Positions 44,236 to 50,773 of a DNA stretch of 64,000 bases are shown piece by piece. This DNA comes from Falsiruegeria mediterranea M17. GTDB taxonomy: Bacteria; Pseudomonadota; Alphaproteobacteria; Rhodobacterales; Rhodobacteraceae. The stretch lies in NCBI RefSeq assembly GCF_900302455.1, contig NZ_ONZG01000013.1, positions 62,001 through 126,000 on the forward strand. Direction: 5' to 3'. The position numbers were made by a program, and so were the translations under genes. The stretch's first letter is position 1. Every line of letters begins with the position of its first letter. The notes below the pieces were generated by a model. It made no database searches. It saw only the letters and a program-made list of their open reading frames with translations, and was not told the origin of the DNA.

Positions 44236-45270
44236 TCATGACAGTGGCAACCTAAGGGCCGTGATCAAACCCTCCATATCTTGGGGCAACGGTGCCTCGA
44301 ACCTCAAGTCTTCGCCGGTGACAGGGTGGATAAACCCCAAGACGGCCGCATGCAGCGCTTGCCGCGGAAAGGTCCGAACTGCGTCTTGTGCGTTCGGGTT
44401 CAGAGCCTTGGCCGACAGTTTGCGCTTGCCGCCATAGGTGGGATCACCGATCAGCCCGTGCCCTGCATGGGCCATATGAACGCGGATCTGATGCGTCCTC
44501 CCGGTTTCCAGCCAACACTCCACCAAGGCCGCCACATGTGGTTTGCCAAAGGGTTCGACGATACGGACCCGTGTCACCGCGTGGCGCCCGCCCTGAAACA
44601 GCACGGCCTGACGCTGACGATCGGTCTTGTGTCGTGCCAGGTTGGTGGTGAGCTTCATGATATTGCCGGACTCAAAACTCACACCCTTGACCCCACGCAA
44701 CCGCGGATCGTTGGCATCCGGCACACCATAACACAGCGCCCGATAATACCGCTCGACCGTGTGCTTCTCAAACTGCGCCGCCAGCCCCTGATGTGCCGCA
44801 TCTGATTTAGCAACAACCAGCAAACCACTGGTTTCCTTGTCAATCCTGTGCACGATACCGGGACGTTTGACGCCACCCACTCCCGACAGGTTGTCCCCGC
44901 AGTGATGCAGCAGAGCATTGACCAATGTACCGGACGGAGACCCAGGCGCGGGATGCACCACCATGCCCGAAGGCTTGTTGATGACGATCAGATCGTCGTC
45001 CTCGAAAACCACGTCCAGCGGAATGTCTTCGGGGCCGATATGGCTGTCTTCGGCCTCTTCGACAGTGATCACCACCACCGCTTCGGCTGCGATTTTGGCT
45101 TTGGCATCGGTGACAACTGCCCCATTCACCGTCACTTGCCCGGCCTCGATCAACCGGGCCAAACGAGTGCGGGACAAGGTGGCTTCGGCTGGAACATCCC
45201 GCGAAAGCGCCTTATCAAGGCGGGGCGGCGGTGCGTCCGCGATGACGAATTCAATCTGGCGGGTGCCCAT
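44236..45270 (-). CDS. rluD: RluA/RluD-family 23S rRNA pseudouridine synthase
   Basis: This 344-residue enzyme has an N-terminal S4 domain (RLARLIEAGQVTVNGAVV) and a catalytic domain with HRIDKETSGLLVVAK, where D is the nucleophile, plus GRTHQIRVHMAHAGHGLIGD. It makes pseudouridines in helix 69 of 23S rRNA by homology; RluA-family sub-specificity is not certain. The ATG at 45270 follows AAGGGATCG. Its start codon overlaps that of a divergent small gene within one CATG. Confidence 0.92.
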   Translation of the reverse strand: MGTRQIEFVIADAPPPRLDKALSRDVPAEATLSRTRLARLIEAGQVTVNGAVVTDAKAKIAAEAVVVITVEEAEDSHIGPEDIPLDVVFEDDDLIVINKPSGMVVHPAPGSPSGTLVNALLHHCGDNLSGVGGVKRPGIVHRIDKETSGLLVVAKSDAAHQGLAAQFEKHTVERYYRALCYGVPDANDPRLRGVKGVSFESGNIMKLTTNLARHKTDRQRQAVLFQGGRHAVTRVRIVEPFGKPHVAALVECWLETGRTHQIRVHMAHAGHGLIGDPTYGGKRKLSAKALNPNAQDAVRTFPRQALHAAVLGFIHPVTGEDLRFEAPLPQDMEGLITALRLPLS

Positions 45271-45574
45271 GACGATCCCTTCTGATGAGCCTGTGGAACC
45301 GCAGGAAACCCCACAACTGAAATGGTTGCGGCGGATGGTCATGGCGCTGACCGCGGTGATGATTGGCGGCGTTGTATTGACATTTGCCCTGATTGTCATC
45401 CGCTTGTCTGACCGCACTCCAACTTTGCCTCAAGACGTGGAATTGCCAGATGGAGCTTCGGCCCAGGCCGTCACAATCGGGCCCAATTGGTACGCGGTGG
45501 TCACAGACGACAACCGCATACTGATCTTTGACAAGACCACTGGCGCGCTGAAACAGACCGTTGTGGTCGACTGA
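45269..45574 (+). CDS. Small single-pass membrane protein (DUF6476-like)
   Basis: This 101-residue protein has one hydrophobic helix at about residues 25-48 (MVMALTAVMIGGVVLTFALI) and a C-terminal domain (ELPDGASAQAVTIGPNWYAVVTDDNRILIFD) that looks like a short beta module. I think it belongs to DUF6476. Its ATG shares two bases with the divergent rluD ATG. The upstream ribosome binding site is weak, so its expression may depend on signals inside rluD. Confidence 0.82.
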   Translation: MTIPSDEPVEPQETPQLKWLRRMVMALTAVMIGGVVLTFALIVIRLSDRTPTLPQDVELPDGASAQAVTIGPNWYAVVTDDNRILIFDKTTGALKQTVVVD

Positions 45575-45996
45575 TCCCGGTCGGTTAGAAGACTATACTT
45601 TGGTATAGGCCCAATACCCCTCTGCACGCGTTGCAACCGGAGACAATCGGTTAGTGTGACATCAAGAGGCATCAGCCATCACTCACAAGCCTCTCGTGGA
45701 TCCGTCACATCGCCCCCTGTTCTGACGGGTCCACGGTCCCTCCGCTCTATCGCTATGTCGGAAAAAATCATGGATCGCCGCTTGGACATGCACGTGATTG
45801 CAATGCACCGACCGCCGTTTCGGGTCTTGGTACTGAGCAGCATATTGGTCATCGGATCGCTTTCATTTGTTGGGACTACAGTCGCATCGTCAACGAATGA
45901 AACCAAGCAAAGTTCGTGCGCTATCCCTATGTAAGGAAACAGAAAACGGACGTCGAACTTTGCGTCGAAACGCCTGTTATTGATATATGTGAGGGA
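45575..45996. other. Intergenic region with a palindrome and a doubtful small frame
   Basis: No certain gene is present. CTATAC-TTTG-GTATAG (45593-45608) is a perfect 6+4+6 inverted repeat, perhaps an operator or a weak transcript end for the upstream gene. The remaining bases up to the tRNA are of mixed composition. Confidence 0.5.
45755..45934 (+). CDS. Possible small protein with one hydrophobic segment
   Basis: A frame of about 59 residues has a basic start, a hydrophobic stretch (VLVLSSILVIGSLSFVGTTV) and a short tail with one Cys. Several in-frame ATGs exist (45755, 45770, 45788, 45803) and none has a clear ribosome binding site. It could be a small exported or membrane peptide, or chance. 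Confidence 0.25.
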   Translation: MSEKIMDRRLDMHVIAMHRPPFRVLVLSSILVIGSLSFVGTTVASSTNETKQSSCAIPM

Positions 45997-46073
45997 TGGT
46001 ACCACCTCCCCGGCTCGAACGGGGGACCTCCTGATCCACAATCAGGCGCTCTAACCTACTGAGCTAAGGCGGC
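45997..46073 (-). tRNA. tRNA-His (anticodon GTG) with encoded CCA and no G at position -1
   Basis: Read on the minus strand: acceptor GCCGCCT pairs with AGGTGGT (two G-U), D-arm GCTC...GAGC, anticodon stem CCTGA/TCAGG with loop TTGTGGA, T-stem CCCGG...CCGGG with TTCGAGC. Position 73 is A, then CCA. Position -1 is T instead of G, and 73 is A instead of C, the unusual state known in a subset of alphaproteobacteria. Confidence 0.97.
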
Positions 46074-46115
46074 ACTGGGGGCGATTTATATAACCCGTCC
46101 GGGGATTGCAAGAGG

Positions 46116-46598
46116 TTAAAGATCAATCCGCCAGCTTTGTTCGACCAAATCTACCCCAAAAGATCGAACCGGTTTGCTGTCCACCAACTGCCACCCGAAC
46201 TTGGCGTACAAAGCACAAGCTGCGCGGTGGCTTTCGTGGGTCCATAGCACCATTTCAGTATAGCCGGTTTCGCGGGCAAAATCCATGCACGCTTGCAGCA
46301 GCCGTTTGCCCAGCCCCTTGCCGCGTGCCTTTGGTGTCAGAAGAAACAGCCGCAGTTTTGCCCCTTCAGCCCCGTTCGAAACGCAAAATATACTGCCAAG
46401 CCTCTGCCCGCCTTCTTCTGCAATCCAGCCTCGTTCGCGTGCCGGATCATGCTCGACAACAAAATCCGCAAGGATTTGTGCGACCAGCACACCAAAGCTG
46501 TCGTCGAATCCCTCGGCCTCGGCGTAAAGCGTGCCGTGCTGCTCAACCAGCCAATCGACATCGTCCGCTTCGAATCTGCGTAGAACCACCTGTGTCAT
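46116..46598 (-). CDS. GNAT-family N-acetyltransferase
   Basis: This 160-residue protein has a GNAT core: LRLFLLTPKARGKGLGKRLLQACMDFA, of which LTPKARGKGLGKRLL is the acetyl-CoA loop, and a C-terminal ACALYAKFGWQLVDSKPVRSFG. The sequence resembles the acetyltransferase modules seen behind MarR-type regulators, but no regulator domain is fused here. The ATG at 46598 is preferred to the frame start at 46652. The substrate is unknown. It lies downstream of DUF6324 in the divergent direction. Confidence 0.87.
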   Translation of the reverse strand: MTQVVLRRFEADDVDWLVEQHGTLYAEAEGFDDSFGVLVAQILADFVVEHDPARERGWIAEEGGQRLGSIFCVSNGAEGAKLRLFLLTPKARGKGLGKRLLQACMDFARETGYTEMVLWTHESHRAACALYAKFGWQLVDSKPVRSFGVDLVEQSWRIDL

Positions 46599-46679
46599 GT
46601 CCCCAGCAAACCCCGGACCCGACTTGATTTTCAAGCCCCTGCGGGATAGCACAGGGCCTCATCGATAAAAGAGGCACCC

Positions 46680-46868
46680 ATGGGTATCAACACCGAACGC
46701 AACATCGAAGCCAACATGCAGATCGGCCCCACCGACGCAGGTATGGTGCGCATTTTTATCGAATCGCAGGGTATCGAAGTACCAATGGATTTTGACCCGG
46801 AAGAGGCCGAAGAGATCGCCGAAGAGATCCGCGCCGCCGCACAGGCCGCGCGCACCGTTTCAGGGTAA
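46680..46868 (+). CDS. Small conserved protein (DUF6324-like)
   Basis: This 62-residue acidic protein (EEAEEIAEEIRAAAQAAR forms a charged helix; the first half, MQIGPTDAGMVRIFIES, looks like a beta strand pair) has an AAAAGAGG site before its ATG. It matches my memory of DUF6324 from Rhodobacterales. Its end overlaps the convergent mmcB gene by 9 bases. Function is unknown. Confidence 0.8.
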   Translation: MGINTERNIEANMQIGPTDAGMVRIFIESQGIEVPMDFDPEEAEEIAEEIRAAAQAARTVSG

Positions 46869-47309
46869 CAACTCGGGCGGCAGGCCAGGATCCCGCAATG
46901 CCTGTAATCTGCGGGCCGCGTGAGTTGCGAATTTTTGCACCATCACCTTGCGTCGCGCGGGCGCAAGCTTTTGCGCGTCGGGCATGCGGATGATTTCAGC
47001 GCCATAGGAATCAGCGATGATCAAACCCGATTCTGCTGGCAAAAGCTCGGTTGGAAAGTCGATATCTACCGCCCAAAAGTAGCGGTCACACCATTCCAGA
47101 TAACCTTGCCACTTGCTGTCGGACTGAAAATCCGCGCGGCTGGATTTGCACTCGATCACCCAGAGTTCACCCTTGGGGCCAAGGCCCAAAACATCGACCC
47201 GCAAGCCGCGGGTTGGCACAAATTCCTCAACAGAAACAAAGTTGTGGCTGCGTAAGTGTCGGGCGACGCCTCGTGCAAGTTTTTGTCCAGGTTGCAGGTC
47301 CAAATCCAT
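46860..47309 (-). CDS. mmcB: MmcB-family DNA repair protein (DUF1052)
   Basis: This 149-residue protein has a PD-(D/E)XK-like nuclease core: LRVDVLGLGPKGELWVIECKSSRADFQSD, where the D..ECK order is the catalytic signature (VDVLGL and IECKSS), then KWQGYLEWCDRYFWAV. MmcB is an SOS-induced protein of Caulobacter linked to mitomycin C tolerance. The ATG at 47309 is 13 bases from a LexA box upstream, which supports SOS control here. It converges with and overlaps DUF6324. Confidence 0.92.
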   Translation of the reverse strand: MDLDLQPGQKLARGVARHLRSHNFVSVEEFVPTRGLRVDVLGLGPKGELWVIECKSSRADFQSDSKWQGYLEWCDRYFWAVDIDFPTELLPAESGLIIADSYGAEIIRMPDAQKLAPARRKVMVQKFATHAARRLQALRDPGLPPELLP

Positions 47310-47321
47310 GGCCGCAATAGT

Positions 47322-47336
47322 GAACAATCCGTGAAC
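47322..47336 (-). promoter_or_regulatory. LexA (SOS) box of mmcB, alphaproteobacterial type
   Basis: GAACAATCCGTGAAC fits the direct-repeat consensus GAAC-N7-GAAC (equals GTTC-N7-GTTC on the other strand) used by LexA in alphaproteobacteria. It ends 13 bases before the mmcB start. Confidence 0.9.
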
Positions 47337-47427
47337 AAATTTCAAGCCTGATTTGAATACCTTGACGTGAAACCAAAAGGTATCGCATTAATGATGCCAA
47401 ATAGTACTCCTTTTGCGGTGACACGAC

Positions 47428-47751
47428 ATGACCCAAAGCCCACACCTCGCCTTTCGCGCCCTGGCCGATCCAACCCGCCGCGAGATTATGCGCCTGCTGA
47501 CCGAGCAGGACATGACAATTGCCCAGGTTTCAGACCAGTTCGACATGACCCGTGCGGCCGTCAAAAAGCACCTGACCATGCTGTCGGATGGCGGCCTGAT
47601 CACCACCGAAGTGCGTGGCCGCGAGCGCCTCAACCGGCTGAACCCTGCGGGACTGGCGCCCGTGTTCGACTGGCTCAGCTTCTTTGACCGGTTCTGGGAT
47701 GCACGACTGAACGATTTGAAAACTGCCATTGAAGGAGAAAGTGATGACTGA
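47428..47751 (+). CDS. ArsR-family transcriptional regulator
   Basis: This 107-residue winged-helix regulator (LADPTRREIMRLLTEQDMTIAQVSDQFDMTRAAVKKHL, quoted as LADPTRREIMRLL and MTRAAVKKHLTML) is of the group lacking metal-binding cysteines. It is usually paired with an SRPBCC protein; the next gene, overlapping it by 8 bases, is one. The pair probably forms an autoregulated unit; the ligand is unknown. Confidence 0.92.
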   Translation: MTQSPHLAFRALADPTRREIMRLLTEQDMTIAQVSDQFDMTRAAVKKHLTMLSDGGLITTEVRGRERLNRLNPAGLAPVFDWLSFFDRFWDARLNDLKTAIEGESDD

Positions 47752-48169
47752 TGCCGTTCTGAGAAAGTCCATCTATCTGAATGCAAAACGAGAGACTGTC
47801 TGGGATTACCTGACACAGCCCGATCGCCTGGCCGAGTGGTTTCACCGACCCGAATGCCCTTTGGAGCAAGGCTCGAAACTTGAGATGTTTGGGACAGAAA
47901 GCGGAGACCTCTTGATCTGGGGTACGGTCACGGTGACGCGCGCTCCTGAGTATCTGGAATACTCCTTTACCGTTAAACCCATGGGCGACGCAGTGAGCAC
48001 GGTGAAATGGACACTGACGCAAGTCGCGGGCGGCACTCAGCTGTCTTTGGAGCATGAAGGGTTGCCGCAAGGCGCCGAGGCGTTCGGCCTTATTCTGGCG
48101 CTGGACAAAGGCTGGGACGATCACATTGCCCGGATGCGCGATGCGATCCACGAACTTGTTGCCTCCTGA
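47744..48169 (+). CDS. SRPBCC/AHSA1-domain protein
   Basis: This 141-residue protein has a START/AHSA1-like fold: KSIYLNAKRETVWDYLTQPDRLAEWF, then hydrophobic strands, and ending in DKGWDDHIARMRDAIHE, the family's C-terminal helix. It may bind a small hydrophobic ligand. The ATG at 47744 follows GAAGGAG and lies inside the end of the ArsR gene, so translation is coupled. Confidence 0.9.
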   Translation: MTDAVLRKSIYLNAKRETVWDYLTQPDRLAEWFHRPECPLEQGSKLEMFGTESGDLLIWGTVTVTRAPEYLEYSFTVKPMGDAVSTVKWTLTQVAGGTQLSLEHEGLPQGAEAFGLILALDKGWDDHIARMRDAIHELVAS

Positions 48170-48173
48170 GCCC

Positions 48174-48202
48174 TTGTAACGGCCCGCCATGCAGCCTAGT
48201 TA
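48174..48202 (+). promoter_or_regulatory. Candidate sigma-70 promoter for the structured RNA
   Basis: TTGTAA (48174-48179), a 17-base spacer and TAGTTA (48197-48202). Six bases later the predicted RNA begins with GTGGCGGG, the 5' arm of its closing stem. Confidence 0.5.
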
Positions 48203-48207
48203 GGAGC

Positions 48208-48369
48208 GTGGCGGGTTCTGCCCTTCTCGTGATATGCAGCATTCCGGTGGCCTTAAGCAATTCCGAGGGAGCTGGCTCTGTCCGGACCGTGGTCCGGTTA
48301 CCTGGCGCCCACCTGTATATACAGGTCCTCGGGAATCAAAGCACCACGGTTGACTGGTGGTCCCGCCAC
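48208..48369 (+). ncRNA. ssrS: Candidate 6S RNA (ssrS)-like structured RNA
   Basis: About 162 bases with no convincing coding frame. The ends GTGGCGGG (48208-48215) and CCCGCCAC (48362-48369) form a perfect 8-bp closing stem. Inside, AATTCCGAGG pairs with CCTCGGGAAT with one bulge, enclosing CCGGACC-GT-GGTCCGG and ACCTGTATATACAGGT hairpins. Between the closing and terminal stems is a large open region on both strands. Rod shape with a central bubble, length (6S is about 160-185 nt) and an upstream promoter fit 6S RNA. Another structured RNA is possible. Confidence 0.5.
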
Positions 48370-48390
48370 ATTCCCCGAAATCTCAATGTT

Positions 48391-48696
48391 TCAACGACGA
48401 GGTTTGGCCTGTGCCACAACCTTGGCAGGCGTGAATTCAGCCGCGACCGGGGTACCCCCACGGTGATTGTCGTCCTTTTCGGCGAGGTTCATCACGGCGA
48501 GGGCAAACTGCACCCCGGCAAAAACGATCCCGTTCATGAACCACAGCATGAAAATCGCCAGCACCGCAACGTCCGATCCGCTGATCAACCCCCAGAGGTT
48601 GGCGACGTTCAACCATAGCAAAGCGCCAACAAAAATGGCGGATAGGCCAAAACCAGTACACACATTCGTGATATAGAGGCGGATCAGCTTGGGCAT
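48391..48696 (-). CDS. Small two-helix membrane protein
   Basis: This 101-residue protein has two hydrophobic helices (IFVGALLWLNVANLWGLI and VAVLAIFMLWFMNGIVFAGV) and a basic C-terminal tail (AKVVAQAKPRR). The ATG at 48696 follows GGAAAA. I recognise no family. It lies downstream of the candidate 6S RNA in the convergent direction and diverges from the LuxR-type gene. Confidence 0.75.
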   Translation of the reverse strand: MPKLIRLYITNVCTGFGLSAIFVGALLWLNVANLWGLISGSDVAVLAIFMLWFMNGIVFAGVQFALAVMNLAEKDDNHRGGTPVAAEFTPAKVVAQAKPRR

Positions 48697-48800
48697 GAGG
48701 CATTTTCCTTTTCTCTGGTCGCAATTTAGCGCAGATTTGAGTGAAAGACACTGCGGCCAGTTGTGCATTCAATTCCGCGGCCCAATTGACCGGAGACCGA

Positions 48801-49577
48801 ATGAAGCCCATCAGCGAATTTGCTCTTGAGTTGCTGGACGAGTTGTCCCAGCTGTTTTCTGATCAAGAACGTTGGGATTTTGTCATTTCAAGTCTTCAGA
48901 ACATGGGCTTCAATGCGATGAACATGGGCTGCTTCTCGCCAACCACAGGCGTCTTGAAATGGTCGCGCAGTTCGATGACGGCTGAATGGCTTGAAGAGTA
49001 TTCATTGGGAAACTACGCCGACGAAGACCCTCTTCTGGCCCAGGTTACAAACGGCATCGAGTCCATCTACGTCAAAACCGAAGAGCGGGCAGTTTCGGCC
49101 AACAGCAACAAGTCCATAGGCCTGTACAACGGCCTCAAGGCGTCAGGCTATATGCATCTGTTCAGCCTGGTGGTCCCCTGCCCCGGAGATGAGGCCAAGA
49201 TCGTCGTGCTCAGCTCGGACCGTCCTGATGCAGAGCAAATCATGACCGATCAAGCACGCGAAATGCGCATCCTTGCAACGGTGATCGCCACAAACCTTGG
49301 CCCCGAGACCAATGAAGATGAAGGCAATGTGGTGGATCTCGGCCCGATCTTGGCCAGCACGCGCCCGCTCAGCAAACGGGAACAACAGGTGCTGGCGTTG
49401 TTGAGTGAAGGTCTTCGCAACGACCAGATCAGCGACCTGTTAGGGGTCAAGGAAATCACGGTGCGCACGCATATCAAGTCCGCGCGCGACAAGCTGGGAG
49501 CGCCAACACGCGAGGCCGCATTGGTCCGTGCCGTGCAAATGGGACTTATCTCACCTGAACACTATCGGAAACGATAG
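48801..49577 (+). CDS. LuxR-family autoinducer-binding transcriptional regulator (LuxR solo)
   Basis: This 258-residue regulator has an N-terminal autoinducer-binding domain with WLEEYSLGNYADEDPLL; W, Y, D and P match the acyl-homoserine-lactone contact residues of TraR/LuxR. The C-terminal GerE helix-turn-helix is LSKREQQVLALLSEGLRNDQ then LLGVKEITVRTHIKSARDKL. The start at 48801 follows CGGAGACCG. No luxI synthase occurs in the window. It could sense its own or a neighbour's acyl-homoserine lactone. Confidence 0.92.
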   Translation: MKPISEFALELLDELSQLFSDQERWDFVISSLQNMGFNAMNMGCFSPTTGVLKWSRSSMTAEWLEEYSLGNYADEDPLLAQVTNGIESIYVKTEERAVSANSNKSIGLYNGLKASGYMHLFSLVVPCPGDEAKIVVLSSDRPDAEQIMTDQAREMRILATVIATNLGPETNEDEGNVVDLGPILASTRPLSKREQQVLALLSEGLRNDQISDLLGVKEITVRTHIKSARDKLGAPTREAALVRAVQMGLISPEHYRKR

Positions 49578-49736
49578 GTTTTTCTCACGGTCTCACAACG
49601 ATACTGTTGGTATGCACCTGAGAATCCCGTGAGTGAGTGGTGGGTCCTTGGCGTGTTCTATTTAAGTCCACGGTTCTGGCGCAGGTGCCACGATTCCCAA
49701 GCACCTGCGTCAATTTCTTGGATTTCTTCGGAAAAA

Positions 49737-50219
49737 TCAGAACGTTTCCGGCTTGGCCTCGCGCGCCATGTGGTCCAGTACCGCGTTCACAAAATTTGCC
49801 TCCCGCCCTGCGGGGAAAAAGGCGCGCGCGATGTCGACAAACTCGACAATCACCACCTTGGGTGGCGTGTCGCCTTGGGTCAATTCGGCCCCTGCGGCCC
49901 GAAACAGTCCGCGCAAGGTCGGGTCGATGCGCGCAATCGGCCATTTGGCCACCAATGCCCGGTCGGTCATTTGGTCGATCAGCGCCTGATTGTTCACCGC
50001 ATCATGAACCAGTTTGCGAAAGAGTGCGCTGTCGCCCTCTTGCATTTCGATGTCTTCGTAGACGGCCCCGAAACGGTGATCCAGAAACTCGACCACGATC
50101 TGATCGGTGGTCTGGCCGGATTGCTCCATCTGATAGAGCGCCTGCACGGCATAGAGCCGGGCGGCGGACTTCATTTTGCGTTTCTGGTTGCCCGAAAGGG
50201 GCGCGCCTGCGTTTGTCAT
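49737..50219 (-). CDS. nusB: Transcription antitermination factor NusB
   Basis: This 160-residue all-helical protein (ARLYAVQALYQMEQSG, RKLVHDAVNNQALIDQMTDRAL, ILRA-type helix as ARIDPTLRGLFRAAGAEL, VVIVEFVDIARAFF) binds boxA RNA with NusE in rRNA antitermination. Its start overlaps the ribH stop by 4 bases (ATGA), the common ribH-nusB coupling. It is the last gene of the riboflavin cluster. Confidence 0.95.
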   Translation of the reverse strand: MTNAGAPLSGNQKRKMKSAARLYAVQALYQMEQSGQTTDQIVVEFLDHRFGAVYEDIEMQEGDSALFRKLVHDAVNNQALIDQMTDRALVAKWPIARIDPTLRGLFRAAGAELTQGDTPPKVVIVEFVDIARAFFPAGREANFVNAVLDHMAREAKPETF

Positions 50220-50767
50220 GCGGTCGTGGATCCGTTGCTATCGCCAGCCAAAAGGATGGACTCAGAGGGCCGCTTGAATCCGACACCCTCTTTTGAAGCG
50301 CCCCACTTACGGCGCAGCGCGATAAGATGCAAGGCCGCAGCAGCAGCCCCGCCCCCTTTGTTCTGATCGGCCGGATCGGCGCGAACCTCGGCCTGTGGAC
50401 GGTTCTCAACGGTCAGGATGCCGTTGCCGATGCATAGCCCTTGCAAACCCAAAAGCTGTATCGCCCGGCTCGAGTCGTTGCAGACGGTGTCATAATGCGT
50501 GGTCTCTCCCCGGATGACACAGCCAAGCGCGACGTAGCCATCAAAATTGGCCTGCCGGTCTGCGATGCCGATAGCAGTGGGGATCTCCAGTGCGCCGGGA
50601 ACCTGGACGACCTCATGGGTGCCGCCAGCGGCCTCGATCTCGGCCACGGCACCGGCGACCATGTTGTCGGCGATATCCTTGTAATAAGGCGAGACGACGA
50701 TCAGGATCTTGACCGGTTTGTCGAATTCGGCGCGGGGCATGACATAGTGCTGCTCGTGACCAGCCAT
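50216..50767 (-). CDS. ribH: 6,7-dimethyl-8-ribityllumazine synthase
   Basis: This 183-residue enzyme condenses the ribityl-diaminopyrimidine with dihydroxybutanone phosphate. Landmarks are QVPGALEIPTAI, ALGCVIRGETTHYD (catalytic His) and GNGILTVENRPQAEVRA. The C-terminal 30 residues beyond HLIALRRKW are a low-complexity extension. It lies 6 bases after ribB and overlaps nusB, so all three are coupled. Confidence 0.96.
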   Translation of the reverse strand: MAGHEQHYVMPRAEFDKPVKILIVVSPYYKDIADNMVAGAVAEIEAAGGTHEVVQVPGALEIPTAIGIADRQANFDGYVALGCVIRGETTHYDTVCNDSSRAIQLLGLQGLCIGNGILTVENRPQAEVRADPADQNKGGGAAAAALHLIALRRKWGASKEGVGFKRPSESILLAGDSNGSTTA

Positions 50768-50773
50768 TGGCGG

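Noticed and set aside
48208-48618. 136-codon frame over the structured RNA
   Set aside because: It is partly antisense to the small membrane protein gene, has no ribosome binding site, and its first part is explained by RNA pairing.
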